The translations under genes were made by a program, and so were the position numbers. This document shows, one piece after another, positions 22,017 through 34,008 of a stretch of 64,000 nt of DNA. Under the pieces are notes generated by a model. It ran no database searches, had not been told where the DNA came from, and saw nothing but the letters and a program-made list of their open reading frames with translations. Source of the stretch: Plantago ovata (lineage: Eukaryota; Streptophyta; Magnoliopsida; Lamiales; Plantaginaceae). The stretch's first letter is position 1. Each line of letters opens with the position of its first letter. The DNA is taken from contig CM051456.1 of assembly GCA_028274465.1 (NCBI GenBank), positions 66,078,753 to 66,142,752 of the forward strand, written 5' to 3'.

Positions 22017-22195
22017 CTTTTACTCCTTTTTACTCTTTAGCGTATTTGTATTTTCAGCATTCAACTCCTAGAATAAGCTCTAAGGTTTACTCTTAGCAAC
22101 TTCACTTTCTTACCTCATTTCTTTCCCCCTATCTTTTTCAGCAAATTTATCTAATTTGCTCTTGGTTACCTTGCGTGCTTGCGCTCTTTGTATAT
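22017..22195 (+). repeat. Leader shared by elements E and A
   Basis: From TTTACTCC through TTTCAGCATTCAA.TCC, TTTCCCCCTATCTTTTTCAG and CTTGGTTACCTTGCGTGCTT it matches 15,110-15,285 of element A almost base for base. It then diverges completely into a different gag. Confidence 0.8.
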
Positions 22196-22278
22196 ATTAT
22201 TAGATTAGAGGATTTTTTGTCCACCACCAGGTCCCAAGGAAAGCTCAACCAGTCCCAAGGCAAGTCCAGCCAGCAGCA

Positions 22279-24186
22279 ATGAACTTTACCCTTCTCAACG
22301 GCCAAGTAGTTCGTCCCGCAGACTACGGGTTCACGGAGGCGCAATACGGATTGTTCCTCCTGAGCATCCAAGGATGCCTTGGAGAAAATGAGACAGCAAG
22401 AGTAGAGGAAGAAATAAGGGCCCAAAGGAAGCCCCAAGTGCAAGAACCCGCACCAATTCAGGCAAGAGCATATCCCGCTCAAGATGAAGCTCAATCTCGA
22501 GCAAGTCCTATGCCAATTAACTCAAGGCTAGGACCCCAAGGCGTGCAATCAAGGCTAGATTCCCAAGGAGCTCTGAGAGACTTGAGGGAAGTGATCGAGA
22601 GGAGAGTAAGGGCCTCGTAAGCATCCAATGACCCACATCCTCCGGACCAACTTCAACTCCAGGTTGTCAATCCGCCAACTCTTCCAAATCAAACCACTCC
22701 TCAGAACCGTCCAGAGGCGATGGCCGAGAACAATGGTTGTAGGACGGTAGCTCAAGTAACCCCAATGGTAGGATTTGACCCCATGACCGGAAGGAGGCTT
22801 AACCTTAAAGAGCTAAAAGCCCAGAGAAAAGTCCTCGAAGCACAAATAGATGCGGTAAAGACGAACGTCCAAGAGCAAGAGAAGGACATGGAGCCAAGCG
22901 CCCTATGTGATGCCATAAGAACTCATGTGGTGAAGACTGATAGAGGGTTTCCAACTTTGGAAAATTATGATGGTACTAGCTGTCCGAATAACCATCTTGT
23001 AAGGTTTGACACAAAGATGGAAGCCCATGGACATGATCCCAACACCAAGCATTGATCTTCCCTTCGACACTTTGTGGAGAGGCAATGGTTTGGTGGTCTA
23101 ACTTGGACAATGTCTCCATCACGTCTTACAAGAAACTCACATCTCAATTCATCAAAAGATTTGAGAAAGTGATTCGGAAGAAAAGAGGTGTCAAGTATTT
23201 GGCCGAAATCGTCCAAGGACCGTCGGAGGACTTGAGGGAATTATTGACAAGGTTCCATGAAGAGGCATACCACGGAGCCAAGGAGCGAAAGGAATACTTG
23301 TATGGGAATACCACCAATGAGAAGCTTCGGGACGAACTCGCAAGGTCCCATGTGGACACAGAAAAGGACCTAGAGCAAGTATGCGTAAACATTTTGGCGG
23401 CGGAGGAATTCCGAAGAACCGTCCCAGTGAGAACTATTCCTCCAACCGTCCCGAAGGAAAAGGAACAACAAAGGCAAGGTCAAAGTCATCCTCCGAAGCA
23501 AAAGAGGCAAGACCATAGGAATGAGAAAAATACCATCGAAAAAGAGCCGCACCATAGAAATGACTTCAATGACAAGAGAACTCCTCCTAGAAGGTACGAG
23601 AAGTACACAGAGCTTAATAGGCCAAGATCCAAAACCTTGAGCACTATTATAACAAGAAGGATGGACGTGGATTGGCCCGGCCCTATGCCGGAGTCCCGGA
23701 AGCATAGAAATTCAAAAAAGTTTTGCCACTTTCACAAAGGCAGAGGACATACCACCGATGAATGTGTTAACCTCAAAACTAGAATTGAGAAGTTAGTGCG
23801 CCGAGGGAAATTGGTTAACTACATTCGTCGTGAGGAACCTATCCATCACATCGCCCCCGAACCACGAAGGGAGCCTTCAGTCCTGCCACCCCCACCTCCT
23901 CCTCCTCCGGAGGGCGAACGACATCGAGATTATGGAAGAGAAGTGAACTTTGAGAATAGACCCATCCATGGGAGAATTCTTACTATTGCCGGAGGACCGG
24001 CGGGAGGAGATAGTCACAAGGCAAGAGAAAGAACCGCGAACGGCGTTACTGCAAGAGAACCCAAGTATAGACAAGTCGCGCTGAAAGGAACCAACATGAT
24101 CTCCTTCGATGATAGTGAACTTCCTCTGAGGCATGCCGGAGGAGGGGACACTCAAGATCCAAGTGTTCCTTTGGTAGTTTCTCTCG
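22279..24186 (+). pseudogene. gag of Gypsy element E (Tat-like)
   Basis: Three frame pieces: 22,279-22,620, 22,720-23,055 and 23,052-24,221. The core PTLENYDGTSCPNNHLVRFD, then GEAMVWWSNLDNVSITSYKK and LTRFHEEAYHGAKE, follows the order of Tat-type Gypsy gag (substrate-like core, WW.L, F..F, L..F..EA). CHFHKGRGHTTDEC with the following LKTRIEKLVRRGKL is the Tat-type zinc motif, at about residue 225 of the third frame. A proline run precedes the protease. A frameshift at 23,050 and the stop at 22,618 break it. It would encode particle protein; it is cut downstream by element D. Confidence 0.8.
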
Positions 24187-24928
24187 ACATTTTTTTTGCT
24201 ATGAAATCCCAAAGGTACTAGTAGATACCGAAAGCTCAGCCAATCTCATTTTCACAAGCACTCTAAAAAAGATGAAAATTGACCCGAAGGAAGAACTGAA
24301 AGAAGTGGTATGCGCCCCAGTAGGGTTCGGAGGACAACCGATAATGCCCCTCGAGAGTTTGGTCCTACAGTGTCCATCGGCAAGGATCCTTTCAGAATAA
24401 CAAAGTCGGTTACAGTCTTGGTAGTCGACATTCCTTTCGATTATTATGAGGTAATAGGGCGACCTGCATTGGCACAATTCAAGGCGGTTGTCTCAACCGT
24501 CCACAACCGCATGAAGTTTCCTTGCGACGACGGAGCCGTAGGTCAAGAAATTGGAAACATAAGAGAGGCGTGTGAGTGTTATACTCTTTCCGCAAGTGTG
24601 ACCTCTAGTGCACGTTTCGCCCTAGGAGACAGGTATCCGGAAGCAAGATAAAATACTTTTTACTCCATCCGGGCGACCCAGACCCGAGGGAAATCTAAAA
24701 AGCCCAGTCCGACAGTAAGGCGAAGAGAAGTGGTCTGGAGGAAAGTACAAGTTTAGCAGTGGCAGAGGTAAAAGAGCTCGAAGAGTACAAAGTAATTCCT
24801 CCCATCCCTCCGACCTCAAAGAAGAAAGCATTTTTTGAAGAAAACAAAATTGAAGCGAAAGAGGCCTTGGAAGAAATTAAAGTAGCAGAAGGATCCTCCG
24901 ACAAGGTCACAAGGATAGGGACAGAGAT
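24187..24928 (+). pseudogene. Retropepsin-like protease and start of pol (element E), truncated
   Basis: After gag the frame reads VLVDTESSANLIF, a degenerate D[ST]G[AS] protease site in which G is replaced by E. GFGGQPIMPLE and, in a shifted frame, DIPFDYYEVIGRPALAQFKAVVST (the ILGRP-like C-terminal motif) follow at 24,310-24,530. Then a lysine/glutamate-rich linker (24,759-24,928) runs into the LTR of element D. The loss of the catalytic glycine and the frame changes make it inactive. RT, RNase H and integrase of E are not present to the right. Confidence 0.7.
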
Positions 24929-26703
24929 TGTTAGGAAACTTGTAATTTTGATGAGCAATTAACCATGCTAAATTAAGTAAAGTCCAGTAACTAGTAATCT
25001 TAAGGTCCACAGGAATTTAGAATTTTAAGGACATTGTAAAAGAGGAACGTTTGCTGAAAGACTTAGTGTAGGTACTAGTTAGGTTCTTATGCTTGTTGAT
25101 GATATACTTTGTTTTTACAAACAATCTATTGAAGAACTAGAACCGCTCAGAAAGTGGAAAATTCGAAGAATGGAGACTTAGAAGAATTCTGAGAAAGGTA
25201 TCTACAAAGGCACATGTTGCTTCAGAAAGTGAGATTCTCAGCAACAGCTTGCATAAGTGAAAATCTATATGATAGAGTAGGTTGTGTTTGCTGAAACTGA
25301 GACTGATCATTTGCTGACAACATATGTGACCTCCTTGCTGAAGAAGTACTTGCATTTTGGCTCCAACGTTCATATTTGAAGTTGATTCAAAGAACATTAA
25401 ATGCAAAGTTAGCACGCGAAGAACATGAAGACAAGAAGACAAATGAAGAGCGTTGTTCGAAGTACAAAAGCAAGATAGTGACATCTTAAGGTAAAAGCCT
25501 TAGAATTTGAAATTCAAACGACTCCCTTGAGACACTATAAATAGAAGACCTTAGGCTGAGTAGAAGGGTGTGTCAACAACGTGATCAAACTCTCACTTGT
25601 GCTTTAAACAATCAAATCCTTATCTACTCTCTACTGCCTATTGATCCGTTCCAAGACTTAAGCTTGAAACAAAAGCTACTTGTGAAGAAGTAGAACATTA
25701 AAAGCTAAGAAATTAGTTAAGTATTCTTTCCTCTAAACAAGAACAAGTCTTGAAACCAGAAACAACAAACTTACTTACTGCAAAGTATTTCAAGTTGAGT
25801 TTCTTTAGATCACTTGTTATAGCTACAAAGTTATATTCAAGTCATCTCATCCCAAAACTCTCTAACTGATAAACACCCTTACTTAGGCGTGGAATTCAAG
25901 GGGAATTAATCAAGCATAGGTTTGCTGATTAAGTGTCCCAAGTTTGGTGGAGAACAAGGTTTAAGTTCTCTAGTTTTAGGTTGGAAACAAGGCAAGTGTG
26001 CTTTGGTTTCTGAGAATCATTAGTGACAGGATTTGTAGGGAACCTCATATCTTATCATAGTGGATTCATTCCTAGAAAGGACAAAGAGGATTAGTTGAGA
26101 GATTACGCCACTCTCAGATACCACTATAAAAGTGTTTGTGTGATTTACATTTCTGCAGTTACCTTTCAGCAAGTTACCTTTCGTTTCATGCAGCACTAAC
26201 ACTCAGGCACTCTTTCCCATCTGTAGGTTTTTCCCACTGGGTTTTTCTATGGATGGGTTTTAACGAGGCCCGTGGTTGCAACCAGGAATTTCTTTTCCTG
26301 GGTTAGTTTTCTGTGTACATTAGATTTGTCTTTGTATTATTGTTTGCATCTAAGTCCGCATGTGGGCTGTAGATTGGTCTCTGACATTCTGTTAGTTTTA
26401 ATACAAGCGCGGTTTATTTAATAAAAAAAAAAAAGCTACATTGTTTTACACTGTTTTTCTTTTTAGTTGTTCAAACTAGCTTTCTGACAAAAGCACTTAT
26501 TGTAAAAGACTTCCGCACTCTGTTTTTAAGTATCAGCAAACCTGTCATTGAAAAGTAACAAGCATTTGCTGAGAAAGTTAAGTATCATCAAACTCATTAC
26601 TGAAAAGTAATAAGTACTTGCTGAGAAAGTTTTAAACGACGAAAAGTTTGAAAAGACTATTCACCCCCCCCTAGTCTTTTCTTGTTGTTTAAAGGGACCA
26701 ACA
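24929..26703 (+). repeat. 5' LTR of element D
   Basis: It starts TGTTAGGAAACTTG and ends GGGACCAACA; 1,775 bp because a 255-bp poly(A)-tailed sequence sits at 26,178-26,432. TATA-like ACTATAAATAG is near 25,534-25,544. Confidence 0.9.
26178..26432 (+). mobile_element. Poly(A)-tailed retroposed fragment
   Basis: Absent from the 3' LTR of the same element, which reads CAGCAAGCTATGTTG without a break. It ends in ATAAAAAAAAAAAA and is flanked by AAGTTAC (26,171-26,177) and AAGCTAC (26,433-26,439), a 7-bp duplication with one difference. It contains GTTTTTCCCACTGGGTTTTT and TTTTAACGAGGCCCG, which resemble 3' ends of plant Copia transcripts as I recall them. No tRNA-like head is seen. Confidence 0.65.
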
Positions 26704-26705
26704 AG

Positions 26706-26717
26706 TGGTATCGGAGA
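26706..26717 (+). other. Altered iMet primer binding site (element D)
   Basis: TGGTATCGGAGA, differing from TGGTATCAGAGC at two of twelve bases. Two bases separate it from the LTR end. Confidence 0.8.
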
Positions 26718-26815
26718 TGGAGGTTCTTTAACCTTCAGCACTGAACCTAGATCCCCTTAGGTGCTTTCCGTAAATCACTTTCACTTTATCAGTTTGGTAG
26801 TTATTTGGTGACAGG

Positions 26816-28664
26816 ATGTCTTCATGTGAAACTCCAGTTGTTGAGTCTCAAGAGTTGCTTACAGCAACCACTCAACCTGACCAAACAGTGACAGAAAACC
26901 TTGGAGAAAAGGTTGCTGATTTCGACAAAGAAGATGCTGAAAGCATATCAGGATTTTCTGATGAAGAAGAAGAGAATGTTGCCAAGAACGATAAAACTGG
27001 TGATTCTAAGTCCCAACATTCAAACTGTTCTGCTTCCTCTGGAAATGATTATGAGAGAAGCAAGCTTAAAGGCATAGAAGATCAGTTCTTCACTGAACTA
27101 AAAGCAAACAATGTAACTCCCTCACTTGTGCCATTTCCATGTGTGGATGAATGGAAACCAAGAATGCAAGCTCTATTGCAAGTGCACAAAGAATGCAAAG
27201 ATGAGGATGAGGAGTTACTTGCTAAGAAGCCTTTCAATATGGAAAAGATCCTGACTGTCTTGCTGAGACGCACAACAAGTCTCACTCTAGCTCAAGCTGA
27301 TGTAAGCTTACAACATAGAAGCTATGAGAAAGAAGCAGGACAAGCTCTAAAAATTGGCAATAATGCCTTGAAAAAGGCTCAAGTAATCATGGAACAAAAG
27401 ATTGCTGATACAAAGCAGGCTGAAGAAAATCTGAAAATGATTAAGGCGGAATTGTCCAAGACATGGTTGAACACTATCACAACTTACACAAGCTTGCTGA
27501 AAATTGCAATGAGTTTTCTCAACTCAGAGATTTGATGTATTGCAATCCATGTCTAAGGGGGAAGATACACCGCATTTTAAGAAGAAGAGCTCAAGGGACA
27601 TGCCTCCAACTGCTCCCTCCCCCTCTCTGATTAAATTACCAGGACCGCCTAGTGAACCTCTTGCTGAAACAGAGAAAAGTTCCAAAAGAAAAGACGAAAC
27701 AGATTCTGTGAGAAGTTCAGTAAATCCTAAAAGGAGAAAAACTTCTGTTGATACTCCAGAATTATGTCAAACAGAAATTCATCAAGATTTTGATAATGAT
27801 GATGACAATGATGATGACCAAACAATAGCTCAAGTTATAAGGGCTAAGCCTCTTTCTGTCTTGACTCCATCTGGATAGTCCGAGCATTTTTCTTCTGACT
27901 CCAGATCTTCAGCAAAGAATCAAGGAAATGCTAAGTCAAGAAGAAGAAAGCAAAGAGAAGAAGAAAGAAGGCTAGCTAACATTGCTATAGGCACTTGCAT
28001 TGATTACACAAAGACTAGCAATGAGGAAACCACTCAAAATGTGGTCAGAAACCTCCATGGTTGCTAGATTATTAAGCTAGAAGACCTATTGGCAAATGAT
28101 TTCTTTCCAACTGCTGTGCTGAACCAGCTTTACACATGGATTGATTTGAAGGTTTCAAAGAAAGAAAGGGATCCTCCTCCCTACCCAAGGAACATAGCTT
28201 TAAAGTGGTTGAACATTGAAATCTTAGTGAGAAGAAGCTCCATCAGCAAGAAGTTGAGGCAAGAACCTGACCTCATCAAGCCTGGGGATGTTGCTTACTA
28301 TAATGATCCTATAATAAAAAAGTCCAAAAGGAAATTTCACTTGATTCGTTATGAATATTTCTATCTTACTGAAAAGGATCAAGATGAAGACCTCCGTTTG
28401 TTAAGGAAGATTCATGCCAAAAAGGGAATTTCAGATACTCAGCTACTTCATGCTAGCAATTGGGGTATGCACTTATGAGTAATACACTACAAAGACATGA
28501 ATGGTGAAACTCATCACTATACTGCATGTAAGAATGCAAGAATAATTCAACTTGAAGTCCGTAAACTACTTGAAGATTACGAGATGGACTGCGTTGAATT
28601 TACTGCTCTTGCTAAGAAGAGTGTAAAGGAGATTCTTAGAGAACACTCTGCTGGAATAGACTAG
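26816..28664 (+). pseudogene. Extra ORF of the C family under the gag start codon (element D)
   Basis: The ATG at 26,816 sits in the context TTTGGTGACAGGATGTCTT, the gag start context of C, but the protein continues CETPVVESQELL, which is the extra ORF of C at about 3,310. Frame pieces: 26,816-27,535, 27,540-27,878, then to 28,473 and on to the terminal stop at 28,662-28,664. Helical, charged segments and an acidic DNDDDNDDDQTIAQ run match C. The last 190 residues (from NDFFPTAVLNQLYTWIDLKV) are missing in C and show the true C-terminus. Frameshifts near 27,500 and stops at 27,878, 28,065 and 28,476 make it a pseudogene. Function unknown. Confidence 0.75.
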
Positions 28665-28908
28665 AGTCCCTTGAAAAGTTTTCTTTTGCGTATTGATTGT
28701 AATAGTTATATGTGATCTTTCTTGTAAAATTACTTCTGAAAGATAACGATCAGCAATCAACTTTTTAACTCTTATTGGTTCTTGATTATGCAAATTATTT
28801 ATGCTTACTGATTTATTATTCAAGTATGTTTGCATTAATCAACTGATTTATTCAACATCAGGAACCTCTAAAAGGGTAACAATTAATTTAGCCATGGGTT
28901 GTTAATAT
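28665..28908 (+). other. 3' untranslated part of element D
   Basis: AT-rich, no frame. It leads from the extra-ORF stop to the PPT. This whole stretch is missing in element C. Confidence 0.6.
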
Positions 28909-28924
28909 CAAAACGGGGGAAATT
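28909..28924 (+). other. Polypurine tract (element D)
   Basis: AAAACGGGGGAAATT directly before the LTR start TGTTAGG at 28,925. Confidence 0.88.
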
Positions 28925-30296
28925 TGTTAGGAAACTTGTAATTTTGATGAGCAATTAACCATGTTAAATTAAGTAAAGTCCAGTAACTAGTACTTTTAAG
29001 GTCCATAGAAATTTAGAATTTTAAGGACATTGTAAAAGAGGAACGTTTGCTGAAAGACTTAGTGTAGGTACTAGTTAGGTTCTTATGCTTGTTGATGATG
29101 TACTTTGTTTTTACAAACAATCTATTGAAGACCTAGAACCGCTCAGAAAGTGGAAAATTCGAAGACTGGAGACTTAGAAGAATTCTGAGAAAGGTATCTA
29201 CAAAGGCACATGTTGCTTCAGAAAGTGAGATTCTCAGCAACAGCTTGCATAAGTGAAAATCTATATGATAGAGTAGGCTGTGTTTGCTGAAACTGAGACT
29301 GATCATTTGCTGACAATATATGTGACCTCCTTGTTGAAGAAGTACTTGCATTTTGGCTGCAACGTTCATATTTGAATTTGATTCAAAGAACATTAAATAC
29401 AAAGTTAGCACGCGAAGAACATGAAGACAAGAAGACAAATGAAGAGCGCTGCTGAAAGTACAAAAGCAAGATAGTGACATCTTAAGGTACAAGCCTTAGA
29501 AATTGAAATTCAAACGGCTCCCTTGAGACACTATAAATAGAAGACCTTAGGCTGAGTAGAAGGGTGTGTCAACAACGTGATCAAACTGTCACTTGTGCTT
29601 TATACACTCAAATCCTTCTCTACTCTCTACTGCCTATTGATCCGTTCCAAGACTTAAACTTGAAACAAAAGCTACTTGTGAAGAAGTTGAACTTTAAAAG
29701 CTAAGAAATTAGTTAAGTGTTCTTTCCTTTAAACAAGAACAAATCTTGACACCAGAAACAACAAACTTACTTACTGCAAAGTATTTCAAGTTGAGTTTCT
29801 TTAGATCACTTGTTATAGCTGCAAAGTTATATTCAAGTCATCTCATCCCAAACCTCTCTAACTGATAAACACCCATATTCAGGCGTGGAATTCAGGGGGA
29901 ATTAATCAAGCATAGGTTTGTTGATTAAGTGTCCCAAGTTTGGTGGAGAACAAGGTTTAAGTTCCCTAGTTTTGGGTTTGACACAAGGCAAGTGTGCTTT
30001 GGTTTCTGAGAATCATTAGTGATAGGATTGGTAAGGAACCTCATATCTTATCATAGTGGATTCAGTCCTAGAAAGGACAAAGTGGATTAGTTGAGAGATT
30101 ACGCCACTCTCAAATACCACTATAAAAGTGTTTGTGTGATGTACATTTCTGCAGCTACCTTTCAGCAAGCTATGTTGTTTTACACTGTTTATCTGTTTAC
30201 TTGCTAAAACTAGCTTTCTGACAAAAGCACTTATTGTAAAAGACTTCCGCACTATGTTTTTAAGTATCAGCAAACCTGTCACTGAAAAGTAACAAG
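28925..30296 (+). repeat. 3' LTR of element D, truncated
   Basis: It begins TGTTAGGAAACTTG and follows the 5' LTR to AAAAGTAACAAG at 30,296, then changes abruptly to unrelated sequence. About 150 bases of the LTR end are missing. Confidence 0.88.
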
Positions 30297-31336
30297 AAAA
30301 GGCAAAAATTCTTGTCTTCTCAATTTTTTAAGACAAGAAAAAGATGTCTCGAAAAATGTTTTTGAGAAATTTCAAGTTGAAGGTCTCTGAAAGCACAAAT
30401 TGCTCGACTTCCGCTTCTCGGACAACCTCCAAGTGGTCCGACGACCACAAGATGTTTCTTCCTTGGATATTTTGAAGAAAAATTGAAGGGATAAAAAGTT
30501 TGCTCGACGACACACTTAATTACCTAAGGGCCGACTACAGCGACAATTAACCTTGTTTGACTAGCATGCGTTATAAAGCTTCCGAGGACATTAAGAGTTG
30601 ATGCGCCCGACCAGCACGACTTCATACTTGGTGAAATTTTTCCGAAGTTCTCCGCAAACACATAGCGGCCGACTAGCAAAGAGGTCGACCAGCGAGGAGG
30701 TCGACCAACAAGGCGCCCGACTAGCAAATTTCTATACTCAGGAAATTTTGCAAAAATGAAGAAGGGGCTACGACAAGCCTCTAAGCATCCGACCACCATA
30801 GGAGCCCAAGGTGGAAACATTTACGAGCACGAGCACTTATAATGCTCCGACTACGCATGGAGCCTAAAGGGCATACTAACCACTAAGTCGGTCCGAGTAC
30901 GTGAAGTAAAAGCTACATTGAGGGCGTCCGACGACCCATACTTAGAATTTTTTTTCTTAAGGCCAATGAATGAGAAACGAGTACCTGCAGAAGCATCTTA
31001 TGAAAATTTGCATAATGCTTTTCGACATGGCAAGGTTAAAGATGAAGAATGCAAGGAAAAAAGCAATGTAAAGAGAGCGACTAGCATAAGGCCTCGTCGG
31101 GCAAAAGGAAGAGCATAGTTGATTTACAAAAGATATGCACCCGACTGCGCGGGGCATAAAAAAGAACTCTTCTGAGAACACCTCAAAGGGCCGAATAAGT
31201 TAAGCAAAAAATGATTTGTTCGACTAGCAAAAGAAAGACTTGTCCATAATTTTTACAAGTTTCTACCGAGCATACTCGGCCTTCAACCTGAGCGACTACG
31301 AGACTGTTCAGTTGACTTGGGGGGAGATCTCAGTGT
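30297..31336 (+). other. Non-coding 3' region of Tat-type element F
   Basis: No convincing gene. It carries a recurring short motif CCGACTAGCA or variants (near 30,548, 30,608, 30,667, 30,688, 30,717, 30,848, 31,079, 31,222). It lies between the truncated LTR of D and the end of the antisense gene. Confidence 0.5.
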
Positions 31337-32720
31337 GTCTTATCCTTCACCTTCCGTACGAGGATCCTCCTCGGCCTGTTGACTGCCACCTCCGGAAGCC
31401 TGACTCGCCCCTCCCGCTTGACTAGCACCTGAGCCTGCCGCACGCTTTTCGGCCTCGAGAGTCTGTCGAAACTTGATGACCTCTGACTCCTCCAAGGTAG
31501 GATCACGGCCCAGAACGGGACCTGGGAGTGCTAGCCACCCAGTGTTGCGATGCCCACACTTGTCAAACGGCTCAAGGATCCCTAGGCGCAGTACCTCCGG
31601 CACCCAAGAAGGAAGTAGGCCGACCTTTGAAGGGTAGGGCACCTCGGGATTAGCAACCAAGGATCCAAACTCACAAGCCTTATGCTCCGCATCGGACACT
31701 ATCTGGTCGGGGTAGTCGGAGAAGTCACCATTTTTGTTGTCTTGAAGCCCGACAACATCACTGTCGAAGTCCTCGGTCAACAACCCCTTAACATTCAGCT
31801 GATCAAGGGCCGAGCAGAACCCCTCCTCACGCGCAGCTTCCTTTGTCTCATGCATCTTCAAGCGGTAAGAGGCAGACTCATAGAAAGCCTTGGCACCCTC
31901 GTACCGAGTGTCCTTGAGGTACACAAGGACAACATCCTTAAAGCAGGCCATCTTGATCGATAAGTTGTTCCAAGCATCCTTCCATGCCTTCATCTACCTC
32001 TGCCACTTAGCATTGTCGGCCTCCAAGCTCTCTACCTTGGCCTTCTCGACCCGCAGCTCATCCTGTAGCGCTCTAACACGGGTATTGGATTATTGAACTT
32101 GGAGGTGCAAGTTGGCAACCTCCTCTGGAGCACCCTTGTCGACAGTGAGGTTTCCGATGGCGCCGATAATGGCGGCAAGCTGCAAAGTATGAACAAAGGT
32201 CCGAGGACCGTTATGAGTTAACAAGGCTCGAGGAGCAACACTTAGTAAATTTGGGAATGAAAAAAAAGACATTCAAAGGTTACCTTGCGCGAGACCTGGC
32301 TCAACTCATATGCCCGATCAAGCTCGTCGAGCACCATGATCAGATTCACCTCGTCAGTAAGGTCCCCGTCGGTCATAATTTCCTTTCCTTTGCCCTTGTT
32401 CTTTCAGGACTTTTTAGCCGCTCGACCACCCTCGTCGTCGGAGCTGCGCTTGCTCTTCTTGGATTTTTTATCGTCCTTCGGCTTGTCGTCGGCCTTTCTC
32501 AGCTGAGGCAAAGCCATCTCCAATGGCGGCTCACCGTCCTTCTCTCAACGAGCCATCTCATCCTTGTGGACCGCGGTGTTCCTCGGCGGGTCACATGGAA
32601 GTTGGGAGGGCGAGTTCATGACCTTGTCCAACTTTTGCTGTTGGACAAGCTTGCGCTGAGCGGCGCGCTGCCTTCTCTCGGCCACGAGCGTGTCAGACAT
32701 GATCCACTTAAGCCAATAGT

Positions 32721-32880
32721 CTGCAAAGGAGAAGAAGATTAGTGCGCGAGTATACAAAGGTCCGAGGACCAAATGAAAGCAAAAAAAAGAGAGACGAGCA
32801 AAGGAACGAAAAATTAGTTAAGTATGGAGAGTCATCTAAAACATGCTACTCGAGCAAAAGCAAAGGAAAAGTTCGCTTAC
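32721..32880 (-). other. Intron in the antisense gene of F
   Basis: The minus strand shows donor TTTTC|GTAAGC at 32,880 and acceptor CTTTGCAG|AC at 32,721; 160 bp. Joining them links FKRIF to DYWLKWIMSD in an open frame. Confidence 0.65.
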
Positions 32881-33895
32881 GAAAATCCTTTTAAATCCGC
32901 AGGTCACGTGCTCGGTCAGATGTGCCAAGTATGGCAAAGGTTGAAGACTTAACACCCAATAAAAGTATCTTTTGGGGTTCGGAAGCAAGTTTTCCCTTTG
33001 GAAGCGGACCGCCCAAGGAACCATCTCAGTATCGGCCGACCTATCCTTCCATGTACCGCGGAAGAACTTTTTGGGAATGCCCCATTCTAATTGATCGTCG
33101 GTCATGCCAGGTTGTCTCGCTTTGTGGACATAAAAATAGTGCGACCACCACCGGCACCCGATCGAGGACGAAGCCTCCTTGACAAATGCAAAGCCCGGCC
33201 GAGTAGAGAAAAAGTAAAAGTGCGGGTTCCCCGGGCTCACTGACACTCCAAAAAGCTGTATAAAGGTCGAGTCGTTTATGGGAATTCCTCGGATATGGCA
33301 GAAAACCCCGTAGCAAACCAAAGTACCGAGCGAGCTCGGAATTATTTGAGCGGGAGCGAGGCCAAGATCATTAAAGAGATCGCGGAAGGCATCACAAAAA
33401 GGGAGCCACCACCCTCGCTCCAAAGACATAGTGTGGACGGATATGTACCCGAGCGGCGGATTGTAGAAAGTGCGGTAGGAAGTCGGGAGGAGTATTTCAA
33501 TTTTGGACTCGGGCAGAGAGTAAATTCATCTAAGATGAGGAATTTCCTCCTCAATAATGAAACTCGCGGCGGTTGGGATAACACCATCCTCGTTTAGCTC
33601 ACCGTTAGGATCCGGATGGTGACAAACTGAAACCGGCCGAGTAAACTTGGTGTCCGAGGAAGCAGCACCTCTCGGACGACCGTCCTTGGAAAACTTAGGA
33701 GGAATTGGTTCTTCTTTTCCTCCTCGGAGCGGAACGCGAAGTCCCAACATCATCGGACGTAGACACTTGATTGGCGGCCTCGCGATCCTCCTCCTCCTGG
33801 CCTTTTTCAGTCTCAGGCGGAACATCCTCTTGTTGCCGACTCCTCTTGGAGTTTCCCTCGGACGCCTCAAGAGAAATGTCATCTTGAGCCCCAAA

Positions 33896-34008
33896 CAGAG
33901 AGTCACTCTCTTATGAACATACTTAACTTAAGGAGCAGGCTTTGTTCATAAGAGAGTCACTCTCTTATGAACATACTTAACTCGTTATGAACATAAGGAG
34001 CAGGCTTA
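33896..34008. repeat. Short imperfect tandem duplication
   Basis: AGAGAGTCACTCTCTTATGA, CATACTTAACT and AAGGAGCAGGCTT each occur twice within about 110 bases. ACTCTCTTAT occurs a third time near 34,081. It lies within or beside an exon of the antisense gene and disrupts its frame. Confidence 0.75.

Larger units (their letters stand above)
24929..30296 (+). mobile_element. Element D: gag-pol-deleted derivative of the C family
   Basis: A 5' LTR (24,929-26,703), an iMet-type primer site, about 2.2 kb of internal sequence with only the extra ORF, a PPT (28,909-28,924) and a 3' LTR cut at 30,296. The gag leader is present up to the gag start codon, which is joined to the distal part of the extra ORF. 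About 10 kb of gag, pol and upstream extra ORF is absent relative to C. It is inserted in, or has replaced, the pol of element E. The right TSD cannot be tested because of the truncation. Confidence 0.85.

Noticed and set aside
22147..22494. Minus frame opposite the gag start of E
   Set aside because: The plus strand here is homologous to gag; the minus frame is a shadow.
24929..30296. Element D as a complete insertion with TSD
   Set aside because: The 3' LTR is truncated at 30,296, so no target duplication can be tested.
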